Assembly (NCBI GenBank): GCA_945905925.1
Contig: CAMDQN010000007.1
Location: forward strand, 1 to 64,000
Source: Singulisphaera sp. GP187
GTDB lineage: Bacteria; Planctomycetota; Planctomycetia; Gemmatales; Gemmataceae
Length of the DNA stretch: 64,000 bases
Direction of reading: 5' to 3'
Below the pieces are notes generated by a model. It had not been told where the DNA came from. It did no database searches and saw only the letters and a list, made by a program, of their open reading frames with translations. The position numbers were made by a program, and so were the translations under genes. This document shows positions 9,831 through 19,424 of the stretch, piece by piece (the first letter of the stretch is position 1; each line of letters opens with the position of its first letter).

Positions 9831-12314
9831 CTACTTGTTCAGCGTCTCATCCAGGTTCAACATCATCAGGCACACACTCGTCAGGGCTGCGTGCTCACTT
9901 GTATCCAGTTTCTCGTTGCGGGGCGAATCACCGACCTTCAGCAGCTTGAGTGCCGCGACCTTGTCCGCGAACACTTTAGTTTGCTTCTCCATCGCGCCGA
10001 GAAGTATCTTCGCTTCAGCGTCGGTGGGCGTGCGAGCGGTCACACGCCGGAACGCGAAGCTCAACCGCTCCGCGTCGGTGGTGCCGCCCTTCTCGAATGC
10101 GAGTTGTGCCAGCGCACGGGCGGCTTCCACGTAGGTCGTGTCGTTGAGCGTGACGAGCGCGTGCAGCGGTGTGTTGGTTGTTGTGGTCTTCACGCTGCAC
10201 GTCTGCCGGTTCGCCACGTCGAAGAACACCGTCGGCCCGATGATGCGGCGCCAGAACACGTACAGGCTACGGCGGTACAGCGCTTCGCCTTTATCTTGTA
10301 TGTACCGCTTGTTGCCGAACGTCGCTTCTTCCCAGATGCCGGGCGGCTGGTATGTCTTGACCGCGGGGCCGCCGTAGGTGGGCGTCATCAGACCGCTCGC
10401 GGCAAGCGCCTGATCGCGAATCATCCACGACGGCAGCCGGTAGCGCGGGCCGCGCGCGAGGAGCCGGTTCTCGGGGTCGCGTTCGAGCAACTCCGGGGTA
10501 ACCCTCGCCGACTGCCGGTAAGTGGCGCTCGTCACGATCAGGCGAATGAGGTGCTTCGTGTCCCACTTCTCGGCGAACTCGACCGCGAGCCAGTCGAGCA
10601 ACTCGGGGTGTGAGGGCCGTTCGCCTTGCACGCCGAAGTCTTCGCTGGTCTTCACGAGGCCGGTGCCGAAGAACATCTGCCACAGCCGATTGACGGCAAC
10701 GCGCGCCGTTAGCGGATTCTCCTTTGAGGCAATCCACTTGGCGAGGTCTAAACGATTCTGAAGTGGCGCCGAACGCCCAGGGACTGCGGTCCCTGGGTTG
10801 AGAAACAGGGGCGCGCCGGGAAGGGCCTTGCCTTCCTTCTTGCTGTAGTCGCCGCGCGTGAGGATGAATGTTTCGCGCGGTGTTGGGAGGTCGCCCATCA
10901 CCATGACCTTTGCGACGCCGGTGTTGGCCGCGTCGCGCGCCTGCTTCGCTTTTCGCAAGTCTGGGAGCAACTTCACATACTCCGGCTCCTTGTCCTTGAA
11001 GTGCTTGATGAGTTCGTCGTAGTTCTGGTCCACACGGTCGTTCGGCCCCTTGCGGAGTGCCGACTCGATCAGCGCCGGTAGCGTGCTGGCGTAGTTGCCG
11101 TCCTTGTCCTTGATCGCGGACGCGTCGCGCAGTTTCTTCTCGATGGGCACGATCTGCTTCACCAAGTCGTCGAACACGGCTTGCGCGTCCTTGCGCTTTT
11201 GCTCCTGCGCAGTGGTGCCGAAGTCCATCACGGGTGCGGTCTGGCCGCTGCCACCGCCGCCGTTCACGGGTGTCTGGTTGAAGTACGCGAACAGCGAGTA
11301 GTAATCCTTTTGCAGGATGGGATCGAACTTGTGGTCGTGGCAACGGGCGCAACCCACCGTGAGGCCCATCCACACGGTCGCGGTCGTTTCCGTCTGATCA
11401 AAAACGTACTCGACGCGATTCTCCTCCGCGATGCGCCCGCCCTCGCCGTTGATCATGTGGTTGCGGTTGAACGCGGTCGCGAGCAGTTGTTCGCGCGACG
11501 CCTTCGGCAAGTGGTCGCCGGCGAGTTGCCACACCGTGAACTGGTCGAACGGCAGGTTGTCGTTGTAGGCCTTCACGACCCAGTCGCGCCAGGGCCACAT
11601 GGTGCGCTCACCGTCGCCCTGATAGCCGTTGCTGTCCGCGTAGCGGGCCGCGTCGAGCCAGTCCCACGCCATGCGCTCGCCGAATCTGGGCGATGCGAGT
11701 AACCGATCAACGACCTTCTCGTAAGCGGTCGGCGTGGCGTCCTTCAAGAACGCATCGACTTCTTCGGGCGTGGGCGGAAGTCCGGTCAGGTCGAGCGTGA
11801 CACGCCGGATGAGCCGCTCGTTGTCCGCTTCCTTGCTCGGCGTTAGCCCTTCCTTGTCCAGTCGCGTGAGGATGAACTTGTCGATTGCGTTTTGTGTTTT
11901 GTGTTTCGTGTTCGGGGGCACCGCTCTCACGGGGTTCACGAACGACCAGTGCGTGCCCCACGGCGCGCCAGCGTCGATCCACTTCTTGAGGATCGCGATC
12001 TGTTCCGGTTTCAGGTTCTTGTTTGCTTTCTTCGGCGGCATCTGCTCGTTCGCGTCGGCCGATTCGATGCGCTTGATGATCTCGCTTTCGGCGCTCTTGC
12101 CGGGCACGATGACCGCGCCTTGCTTGCGCAGTGCGGCCTCTTTGATGTCGAGGCGCAGTTCTGCTTTGCGGGCCTTCTCGTCGGGGCCGTGACACTGGAA
12201 GCAGTGGTTCGACAGGATGGGCAGCACGTCGCGCGCGAAGTCTACTTTCTCCTGCGCGAAACTGAACTGTGAGAACGTGAGCAACACGGCCAGCGTGAGG
12301 AGAGAACGCATCAT
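9831..12314 (-). CDS. PSCyt1/DUF1549/DUF1553 domain-containing secreted protein
   Basis: Signal peptide, [19 protein letters not shown] (cytochrome c-like), [34 protein letters not shown]. Confidence 0.92.
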   Translation of the reverse strand: MMRSLLTLAVLLTFSQFSFAQEKVDFARDVLPILSNHCFQCHGPDEKARKAELRLDIKEAALRKQGAVIVPGKSAESEIIKRIESADANEQMPPKKANKNLKPEQIAILKKWIDAGAPWGTHWSFVNPVRAVPPNTKHKTQNAIDKFILTRLDKEGLTPSKEADNERLIRRVTLDLTGLPPTPEEVDAFLKDATPTAYEKVVDRLLASPRFGERMAWDWLDAARYADSNGYQGDGERTMWPWRDWVVKAYNDNLPFDQFTVWQLAGDHLPKASREQLLATAFNRNHMINGEGGRIAEENRVEYVFDQTETTATVWMGLTVGCARCHDHKFDPILQKDYYSLFAYFNQTPVNGGGGSGQTAPVMDFGTTAQEQKRKDAQAVFDDLVKQIVPIEKKLRDASAIKDKDGNYASTLPALIESALRKGPNDRVDQNYDELIKHFKDKEPEYVKLLPDLRKAKQARDAANTGVAKVMVMGDLPTPRETFILTRGDYSKKEGKALPGAPLFLNPGTAVPGRSAPLQNRLDLAKWIASKENPLTARVAVNRLWQMFFGTGLVKTSEDFGVQGERPSHPELLDWLAVEFAEKWDTKHLIRLIVTSATYRQSARVTPELLERDPENRLLARGPRYRLPSWMIRDQALAASGLMTPTYGGPAVKTYQPPGIWEEATFGNKRYIQDKGEALYRRSLYVFWRRIIGPTVFFDVANRQTCSVKTTTTNTPLHALVTLNDTTYVEAARALAQLAFEKGGTTDAERLSFAFRRVTARTPTDAEAKILLGAMEKQTKVFADKVAALKLLKVGDSPRNEKLDTSEHAALTSVCLMMLNLDETLNK
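10776..10797. repeat. Palindrome inside DUF1549/DUF1553 CDS
   Basis: cccagggac-tgcg-gtccctggg, encodes NPGTAVPG in frame. Confidence 0.8.
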
Positions 12315-12419
12315 CGTGGCGTTGGCGGGTTGTGAGGAGAGCAGGGCGGGGTGAGAGAAGTATACCCCAACGAAGTGCAAAAGCACACCGGTTTAGCGCC
12401 GGTCCCGGAGGGCCGCGAG

Positions 12420-13670
12420 CTACCCCAGAATCGCGTCGATGGGCTTGCCCTCGCTGCGCGCGAACGTGCGCCCGATCGGGCTGCGGAACGTCTTCTCCCA
12501 GTCGATGCCGACTGCCTTCAAGACGGTCGCGTGCAGATCCTCGGCGGCGCGTCTGTCTTTTGACTCCTTGCCGCCGGCTGGGTCGCTTTCGCCCACGACG
12601 GTGCCGCCCTTGATGCCGCCGCCCGCGAGAGCCGCGGTGAAGTTGTGCGGCCAGTGGTCGCGGCCACCGAGTGCGTTCAAATGCGGTGTGCGCCCGAACT
12701 CGCCGACGCACAGCACCACTGTGTCCTTCAACGTGTTGCGCTGGCGCAGGTCGCGGAGCAGTGCGGCGAATGCTGGGTCGAGCGTGCCCTTTAACCGCGT
12801 GGTAATCTCATGATTGTTCGCGTGGCTGTCCCACCCGCCGAGTGTGACTTCGACGCAACGCACCCCGACATCGATCAATCGCCGCGCCGCGAGGCATCCG
12901 CGACCGAACGGCGTGTCTCCGTACTCTTTGCGAACACTTGCCGATTCTTGCGACACGTCGAACGCTTTCAGTTGGTCCGAACTCATCAGCTTGTGGGCGC
13001 GTTCCATCGTGTCCTTGTGTCCGGTCGCATCGACGCGTTTTCCGCGACCCTTCGCGAACGCCGATTCGACAACCTTCAGGTCTTCGATCCTGCTCTCGAA
13101 TCGTTCTTTGGGAACGTGCGGGGTGACATCCGGCACCTTGTCTTTTGGGTCGAACACCTTGAACGAGTCGTATTGTGCGCCGAGGACGCCGCCGCGTGCG
13201 GGCCACTGGTCCGGCATGATGGAAACGTGCCTGGGAATCTCGACGCCGGTGTTCGGGAGGTCGTGACAGACGATCGCCCCGAGCGACGGGTGCGTCACGG
13301 TCGGGTCGGGCCGGTATCCGGTCTTGAGCGTGTAGACGCCGCGTTCGTGGTCGCCTTCCTTGCTCCAGATCGATCGGACGAGCGCGACGTGTTGCATCTG
13401 GTCCGCGAGCAATTCCAGACCGGGCGCAAGTTGAATGCCTTTCGCAGCGGTGTTGATGGCTTTGGTGCCGGCGGCGATGTTTGTGCCCGGCTTCGGGTCG
13501 AACGTTTCGAGTTGGCTCGGCCCCCCGCCCATCCACAGCACGATGACCGACTTCGCGGCCGTGCGTTCCTTCTCCGCGGCGCGAGCGAGCGCAGTTCCGA
13601 GCGGCGTGAGCCACGCGAGTGAGGTCGCGCCCGCGGCGGCAAGCAATTCTCGGCGGTGTAAGTGTGGCAT
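12420..13670 (-). CDS. DUF1501 domain-containing protein
   Basis: RRELLAAAGATSLAWL, VLWMGGGPSQLETFDPKPG, GEFGRTPHLNALGGRDHWPHNFTAALAGGGIKGG. Start codon overlaps stop of upstream DUF1549 gene. Confidence 0.92.
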   Translation of the reverse strand: MPHLHRRELLAAAGATSLAWLTPLGTALARAAEKERTAAKSVIVLWMGGGPSQLETFDPKPGTNIAAGTKAINTAAKGIQLAPGLELLADQMQHVALVRSIWSKEGDHERGVYTLKTGYRPDPTVTHPSLGAIVCHDLPNTGVEIPRHVSIMPDQWPARGGVLGAQYDSFKVFDPKDKVPDVTPHVPKERFESRIEDLKVVESAFAKGRGKRVDATGHKDTMERAHKLMSSDQLKAFDVSQESASVRKEYGDTPFGRGCLAARRLIDVGVRCVEVTLGGWDSHANNHEITTRLKGTLDPAFAALLRDLRQRNTLKDTVVLCVGEFGRTPHLNALGGRDHWPHNFTAALAGGGIKGGTVVGESDPAGGKESKDRRAAEDLHATVLKAVGIDWEKTFRSPIGRTFARSEGKPIDAILG

Positions 13671-15295
13671 CAGTGATTCCAGCTTTGTTCGGTCGCGTTG
13701 AAGAGCACCCAATACAAGTCCGCGAGCCGTCGCTTTCGTTCGTCGCCGGTAGTGTTGGCGAGCTTCGCGGCGAAGTGGTTGCTCTCCTTCGGCGTCGGGC
13801 GGCGCGTTAACACCGTCAGGTACGCGGTTTCGACGGCCGCCGCGTCGGTCGGCGCGAACATCGCGATCTGCGTTGATGCGCTTAACAGTTCGTCCTTCGC
13901 TTTGCCGTCCACGAGGTCGCCGTTCATCATCAACAGACGCTGCGGGATCGTGCCATGCGCGCGCTCGAACTCGTCGTCCGCCGCGTCGCCGTATCGCTTC
14001 ACGAAATCCTTCTCGTTGAAGTACCGCGCCAGCCGAACGAAGATGTGCGACTGCTGGTTGATCGTCTTCACGCTCGCGGACTGAATCACGCTGCCGATCA
14101 CCTGCTCCGGGCGCAACCGCGTCAGCGGGAACACCGCCCAGATTTCGTCGTGCGCGTCGGTGATGTCGAATTCGGCGGCGCTGTCGAGCCTGAATACTTC
14201 CGTTGAGGCAATCAGCAGGATGAGCCGGCGCAGGTCGTGTTCATGTGACGCGAAGTCCGTTGCGAGGATGCGCAGCGCCGGCGGAATCTTCTCGTCGCTC
14301 ATCTCCGCGAGCGTTTGCGCTTCGACGCGCCGCAACAGCGGGCGCCCGGTCATCATTGCCCACACGCGGTTCACCGTCGCGCGCGCGAAGTACTTGTTCG
14401 CGGGGTCCGTCACCCACGACGCGAGGCGCTCGCGCCGCGTGCCGCGTGCCGGGAGCAACTCGGGCAGGAACGGCACCGCCGGCGCGATCTGGTGCGTTCC
14501 GCCCGAGACGCGGTCCTCGAACTTGTATTCGCCCTGGTTCGTGTCCGTGATGTTCGTGACGCTGTGCTTTGTCTGACCGAAGAACGCCGCGAGCGCCTGG
14601 AAGTGGGTCTGCTTCCACGCCGGTTCGAGGAAGTGGTCGTGACACTGCGCGCAGTCGATGCGAAGGCCCAGAAACGCGCGCGTCACGCGGATCGCGAGCT
14701 TCTCCGCGTCCGGCCCTTTCCGGTTCTCGTCGAAGGTCGCCGCGATGAAGTTCACCGCGGGCTTGTCCGTGTTCAGCCCCTGTGCGGAAATCATCTGCTC
14801 GACGAGCTTCGCGTAAGACGTGTTCTGCTTCAACTCGTCGCTGAGCCACGCGATGAACCTGCGCTTGCGATACGCGATGAGCGGCCCGTCTTCGGGACCG
14901 ACGAACGCTCGCGCGAGCCGGCCCGCGAAGTAGTCCGCGTAACGGCGATCGTGGAGCAGGTGGTTCGCCCAGCCGTCGAGTCGCTTTTCTGGCGGTTGCT
15001 CTTCAAACTGCCGAATCTCTTCGAGTGACGGCACACTGCCCGTGAGCGCGAGCGACAACCGCCGCGCGACGGCGAGGTCGTCCGCGCGCGCCGCGGGTTG
15101 AAGTTCTTTGTTCGCCCATTCTTCGCGGAACGACTGATCGACCTTGCTCACCACCGCGCGGAAGTCGTCCTTCTCGGTGGGGGTCGGATCGAAGTTCACC
15201 TTGCGCGACGCGGTGGACAGCGGGAACAGACTCGCCCGCATCGCGAGAGCGATGACGAGAATGAACGCGAGAAAGAGGAGATTCCGGCCCCACAT
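13670..15295 (-). CDS. DUF1549/DUF1553 domain-containing protein
   Basis: LARRLSLALTGSVPSLEE, RIDCAQCHDHFLEPAW, FARATVNRVWAMMTGRPLL. Start MWGRNLLFLAFILV (TM/signal) preferred over the longer ORF. Confidence 0.88.
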   Translation of the reverse strand: MWGRNLLFLAFILVIALAMRASLFPLSTASRKVNFDPTPTEKDDFRAVVSKVDQSFREEWANKELQPAARADDLAVARRLSLALTGSVPSLEEIRQFEEQPPEKRLDGWANHLLHDRRYADYFAGRLARAFVGPEDGPLIAYRKRRFIAWLSDELKQNTSYAKLVEQMISAQGLNTDKPAVNFIAATFDENRKGPDAEKLAIRVTRAFLGLRIDCAQCHDHFLEPAWKQTHFQALAAFFGQTKHSVTNITDTNQGEYKFEDRVSGGTHQIAPAVPFLPELLPARGTRRERLASWVTDPANKYFARATVNRVWAMMTGRPLLRRVEAQTLAEMSDEKIPPALRILATDFASHEHDLRRLILLIASTEVFRLDSAAEFDITDAHDEIWAVFPLTRLRPEQVIGSVIQSASVKTINQQSHIFVRLARYFNEKDFVKRYGDAADDEFERAHGTIPQRLLMMNGDLVDGKAKDELLSASTQIAMFAPTDAAAVETAYLTVLTRRPTPKESNHFAAKLANTTGDERKRRLADLYWVLFNATEQSWNH

Positions 15296-15423
15296 AGCGC
15301 GTTCCGGTGTGATAGGGAGATTCGCAGTCACATACCCCGCGGTGCCGTGGCGCGTTTCACGAAACCGTTGGGTAGCCTTGGAGGTAACACGAGTATCGCA
15401 CACAACCTCACCCGACGCGAACC

Positions 15424-16611
15424 ATGCCCGCCGCCGCCATACCCGTCGCGCCGCCGCTTCTCGTTGAACCGGAGTTCGACGGCGAAGTGCCCGTAGTATT
15501 GCCGCTCTCGCCGAAAGACCCGCTCCAACGGTTGGCCGAGTTCGTGTATTCCGTCGCGGAGTGGTGCTTTGGGGTCGTCGCGCTGTTCCTGGGGCTGTCG
15601 GTGCTGGCCGCGATTCCACTGGGGCAGTTCCTCTCGCTCGGGTACTTGCTCGAAGCGAGCGGGCGCGTCGCGCGTACCGGGCGCATCCGCGACGGCTTCC
15701 TCGGCGTGCGAACCGCGGCGCTATTCGGCGGGGTCGTACTCGCGTGCTGGCTGATGTGGCTGCCGCTGTACTTCATGTCGCTGCAAGCCGAAGCCGCACG
15801 CATTATCGATCCGAATAGCACGATCGCGAACGCGTGGGAGGTCACTCTCACGGTGTTCGCGACGTTTTTCGTGCTGCACGTGGTCGGCGCCCTTTTATGG
15901 GGCGGGCGCTTGCGGCACTTCATGAACCCGATCAACATCCCGTGGCTGGCGTACCGCGCGTGTTGCGGCGGGCTATGCACCGAGGCACGCGATCGCGTGT
16001 GGAACACACTGGTCGGGTTGCGACTGCCGTACTACTTCTGGCTCGGCGTTCGCGGGTTCGCGGGAGCGTTCATGTGGCTCGCGTTCCCGCTGCTGCTGCT
16101 CGGGTTGGGTCACCGGTTCTGGGCGCTGGGGTTGCTCGGTGCGTTCCTGTTCGGGATCGTGGTGCTGTATGTGCCGTTCATGCAGGTGCGGTTCGCGCGC
16201 ACGCACCGGTTCCAAGCGTTCTTTGAAGTGCTGGCGGTGCGGCAGGTGTACCGACGGGCGCCGCTCGCGTTCGCATTCGCGCTGTGGGTCCACCTGATGT
16301 TCGCCATGCCGCTCTACCTGCTGAAGATCGAAGTGATCCCGCGTGACCTCGTGTTCCTCGAAGGGCTATTGTTCCTGCTGTTCATTTTCCCGGCGCGCGT
16401 CCTCGGTGGCTGGGCCTACTCGCGCGGCGCACGCCGGCGCGAACCGCGGTTCTGGCTGTTCCGGTGGATGGGCCGGTTCGCCGTCATTCCCGTCGTGGTG
16501 GCATATGTGTTCGCGGTGTGGATCTCGCAGCATCTCGGCTGGGGTGGCGTCTCGACGCTCTACGAGCAGCACGCGTTCCTACTGCCGGTTCCGTTCGTCG
16601 CGTGGAATTGA
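15424..16611 (+). CDS. Multi-pass membrane protein of unknown function
   Basis: Several long hydrophobic segments (FVYSVAEWCFGVVALFLGLSVLAAIPLG, LLLLGLGHRFWALGLLGAFLFGIVVLYVPF). Confidence 0.75.
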   Translation: MPAAAIPVAPPLLVEPEFDGEVPVVLPLSPKDPLQRLAEFVYSVAEWCFGVVALFLGLSVLAAIPLGQFLSLGYLLEASGRVARTGRIRDGFLGVRTAALFGGVVLACWLMWLPLYFMSLQAEAARIIDPNSTIANAWEVTLTVFATFFVLHVVGALLWGGRLRHFMNPINIPWLAYRACCGGLCTEARDRVWNTLVGLRLPYYFWLGVRGFAGAFMWLAFPLLLLGLGHRFWALGLLGAFLFGIVVLYVPFMQVRFARTHRFQAFFEVLAVRQVYRRAPLAFAFALWVHLMFAMPLYLLKIEVIPRDLVFLEGLLFLLFIFPARVLGGWAYSRGARRREPRFWLFRWMGRFAVIPVVVAYVFAVWISQHLGWGGVSTLYEQHAFLLPVPFVAWN

Positions 16612-16612
16612 C

Positions 16613-16710
16613 AAGAACCTCTCCCCCCAACCCCCTCCCCTAAGAAGGGAGGGGGAGCCGGATTTAGCCCCCTCCCTTCTTAGGGGAGGGGGTTGGGGGG
16701 AGAGGTTCTT
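16613..16710. terminator. Large inverted repeat between convergent genes, probable bidirectional terminator / intergenic palindrome
   Basis: aagaacctctccccccaaccccctcccctaagaagggaggggg...cccctcccttcttaggggagggggttggggggagaggttctt. It fills almost the whole gap between stops at 16611(+) and 16716(-). Confidence 0.8.
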
Positions 16711-16715
16711 TGCTC

Positions 16716-18065
16716 TCACTCGAACAACTTCGCGACCACACGCCCCTGAACGAAGTGGTGCGGGCGCCCGGCCACGTCCTTCACCGCGGACGCGGACGTG
16801 TAGCCCAGCGCGTGGTACATGCTCGCGAAGAAGTCCGACACGTGAACCGCGTCGTCGGCCGGTAAGCCGCCGTCTTTCGTACTCTTGCCGATGACTTGCC
16901 CGCCCTTCACACCAGCACCCGCGAGGACCGTCGAATACACGCGACCCCAGTGGTCGCGGCCCCCGCCGCCATTGATCTTCGGCGTTCGCCCGAACTCGCC
17001 GGTCCAGCCCACCAGCGTTTCCGATAACAGCCCGCGATCGGTGAGGTCGTCCAACAGTGCGGCCATTGCGCGGTCGATGGTCGGGAGCAGCTTGTCCTTC
17101 ATCTTCGGGAAGTGCTTGCTGTGCGTGTCGAAGTTCTGCTCGGACTGCTTGAACGTCCACGGCACCGTTACGCACCCGACCCCGGCTTCGACCAGCCGGC
17201 GCGCGACGAGACAACTTCTGCCGAAGCGGTTGTCGCCGTAGCGCACGAGCGTTCCCGGTTTCTCGTCGTCCAGCCGGAACGCCTTCCACGCGGCAGACGA
17301 TTGGAGCATGTCGATTGCTTGCCGCTGGAACCGCATGAAATCCTGATCGGAGCCGCTCGCGCCCGGGCGGTTAGCCTGAATCGCGTCGAGCAACCCGGTG
17401 CGAGCGGATTGCCGTTCTGGGTTCACATCCGAAGCCGGTGCGAGACCGGGCAGCGGATCGCCCGGGAGCCAGTTTTCATCGTGGAGGAACAGCGGGTCGA
17501 AGCGCGGCCCAAGGAACCCCGCGTGCTGCCCGCCCCAATAAGCGTTGTTCTGGTCGCCGACTTGCCGCGGGAGTTGCACCGCGCCGGGCAGTCCGTTGCG
17601 GTCGCCGCGCAGGTGCCGCACCACCGCACCGATGCACGGCGGGTCGCGCCGGTCTACCTGCGGTTCGCCGGATGATCGCGGGGCGTGCTTCAATCCGGTG
17701 AGGTTGTAGTGAACCCCGACACCGTGCGTGTCCGACCCGTGCCACGTTGAGCGGATGATCGCGTACCGGTTGGCCTGCTTCGCGAGCAAGGGAAGGTGTT
17801 CGCAAATCTGAACGCCGTTCACGTTCGTCGCGGTCGGCTTGAACTCGCCGCGCGTTCCCTCGGGCGAGTCCGGTTTTGGGTCGAACGTTTCCTGCTGCGC
17901 CGGTCCACCGGTCATGTACAAAAGAATCAGCGACTTCGCCTTCCCGCCACCGACTTCGGGCGTGCTTGCGGTACTTCGCGCTGCGAGACCGAGTAACGAC
18001 AACGGCGCGAATCGCAAAAGCGTGCGGCGCGAAAAGTACGCGGCGGGATCGGTCAGGACGGGCAT
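16716..18065 (-). CDS. DUF1501 domain-containing protein
   Basis: SRRTLLRFAPLSLLGLAARS, LLYMTGGPAQQETFDPKPD, GEFGRTPKINGGGGRDHWGRVYSTVLAGAGVKGG. Confidence 0.92.
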   Translation of the reverse strand: MPVLTDPAAYFSRRTLLRFAPLSLLGLAARSTASTPEVGGGKAKSLILLYMTGGPAQQETFDPKPDSPEGTRGEFKPTATNVNGVQICEHLPLLAKQANRYAIIRSTWHGSDTHGVGVHYNLTGLKHAPRSSGEPQVDRRDPPCIGAVVRHLRGDRNGLPGAVQLPRQVGDQNNAYWGGQHAGFLGPRFDPLFLHDENWLPGDPLPGLAPASDVNPERQSARTGLLDAIQANRPGASGSDQDFMRFQRQAIDMLQSSAAWKAFRLDDEKPGTLVRYGDNRFGRSCLVARRLVEAGVGCVTVPWTFKQSEQNFDTHSKHFPKMKDKLLPTIDRAMAALLDDLTDRGLLSETLVGWTGEFGRTPKINGGGGRDHWGRVYSTVLAGAGVKGGQVIGKSTKDGGLPADDAVHVSDFFASMYHALGYTSASAVKDVAGRPHHFVQGRVVAKLFE

Positions 18066-18148
18066 CGGTGAAGCCCTTCGGAAAGGCGGGACCGGTGGAG
18101 CGGTCGTTCGGCGGCAGGTAGAGCATACCAGAAGCCCGGCGGCGAATG

Positions 18149-19030
18149 CTAGCGCCCGTGGCGCTTTTGCAGATACGCGGCGAGGTCGTGCCCCAAATCC
18201 GCGTCGGTGCGCAGCCTGACGTAGTCGATCTCCAACCGCCGACAACCCGCTTCGATGGATTCGATGTGCGCGTGAAGCGCCTTCAGGTAGTTGTCGCGGA
18301 TGCTGGACGGGTCGGTGAGGATTTCCGGGAGCCCTTCGAGTCCGCGGAACAGTGTCGTATGCCGGAACGGGAAGTCGATTTCGGCCGCGTCGAGTGTGTG
18401 GAAGAGAATGACTTCGTGCTTCTGGTAGCGCAGGTGCTGAAGGCTTGCGAGGAGGTCGGGCACGTCGTCTAACAAGTCGCTGAACAGGAACACGACCCCG
18501 CGGCGCCCAGTGCGCCCGGCGAGTTCATCGACGCCGCGCGAGATCCCGCCACTGCCTGGGAACGGACCGTCCGCCAGCACGCGACACGCTTCGCGGAGCT
18601 GGTTCATCTGGCCCGATGGCCGCAGGTACGCGCGGATGCCGTTCGCCACCAAACTCAAACCCACCGTGTCCGCTTGTTGCAGCACGAGGTACGCCATCGC
18701 CGCCGCTGCAGTGCTGGCGAGGTCGTACTTACTCCGCTCGCCGGACGCGTAGCCCATCGACTCGCTCGCGTCCACGATCAGCCACGCGACGAGGTTCGTT
18801 TCCTGCTCGTACTGCTTCATGAAGTAGCGCTTGGTGCGAGCGTACACGGACCAGTCGATGTGCTTCACGTCGTCGCCGGGGGCGTACTCGCGGTGCTGCG
18901 CGAACTCGACGGCGAGCCCCTGTCTCGGGCTGCGGTGCTTACCCGCGAGGTAGCCGTCCACCGCGAGCCGAGCCTCAAGTTCGAGACGGTCGATGCGCGA
19001 CAGAACAGCGGTGTCGAGTGGGTTGCTCAT
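18149..19030 (-). CDS. DUF58 domain-containing protein (vWA-like)
   Basis: GKHRSPRQGLAVEFAQHREYAPGDDVKHIDWSVYARTKRYFMKQYEQETN is the DUF58 signature; adjacent MoxR ATPase. Confidence 0.92.
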   Translation of the reverse strand: MSNPLDTAVLSRIDRLELEARLAVDGYLAGKHRSPRQGLAVEFAQHREYAPGDDVKHIDWSVYARTKRYFMKQYEQETNLVAWLIVDASESMGYASGERSKYDLASTAAAAMAYLVLQQADTVGLSLVANGIRAYLRPSGQMNQLREACRVLADGPFPGSGGISRGVDELAGRTGRRGVVFLFSDLLDDVPDLLASLQHLRYQKHEVILFHTLDAAEIDFPFRHTTLFRGLEGLPEILTDPSSIRDNYLKALHAHIESIEAGCRRLEIDYVRLRTDADLGHDLAAYLQKRHGR

Positions 19031-19056
19031 AGTTGTTCGGCGCGGAACGCTTCCGC

Positions 19057-19392
19057 TCACCAGGATTCGTCGTTAGTTGACGAGGATGATTTCTCGAGCC
19101 GAGCGAGGAGAGCCTGCACGTTGGATTTGTTCTTGCCCCAGTCGAAGCATTGCGTTGGCATGAGGCATTTGCTGGTGACCGTGACCGCGTTCGGCGTGTC
19201 GAATACGATTGTGACGCGCTCGCCCGACGACCAGAGGTTGAAACCGACCGCCACCCGGATGACGTTCTCGGATTCGCTCTTGATTGACCAGCCGAGCGCG
19301 GCGGTCGCCTCGACGACCTGCTCGCGTGGGTTGCGCCGCGGATCTGAGAAGGTGTAACGTTTGGTGTGGTAGGCCGGGAATCCGAAAGCCAT
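19057..19392 (-). CDS. Small hypothetical protein between DUF58 and MoxR genes
   Basis: 111-aa ORF MAFGFPAYHTKRYTFSDPRRN...; same strand and compact spacing. Confidence 0.6.
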   Translation of the reverse strand: MAFGFPAYHTKRYTFSDPRRNPREQVVEATAALGWSIKSESENVIRVAVGFNLWSSGERVTIVFDTPNAVTVTSKCLMPTQCFDWGKNKSNVQALLARLEKSSSSTNDESW

Positions 19393-19424
19393 AACCCAAA
19401 CTCCTGCAACCGTCGCCCTCAGGT

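Noticed and set aside
12385-12419. Small hairpins gtgcaaaagcac and accggtttagcgccggt
   Set aside because: Short stems in a GC-rich gap; could be chance, and not enough to call a terminator or regulatory site.
15296-15619. N-terminal extension of ORF 13670-15619
   Set aside because: Overlaps the start of the plus-strand membrane protein; the signal-anchor start at 15295 is more plausible.
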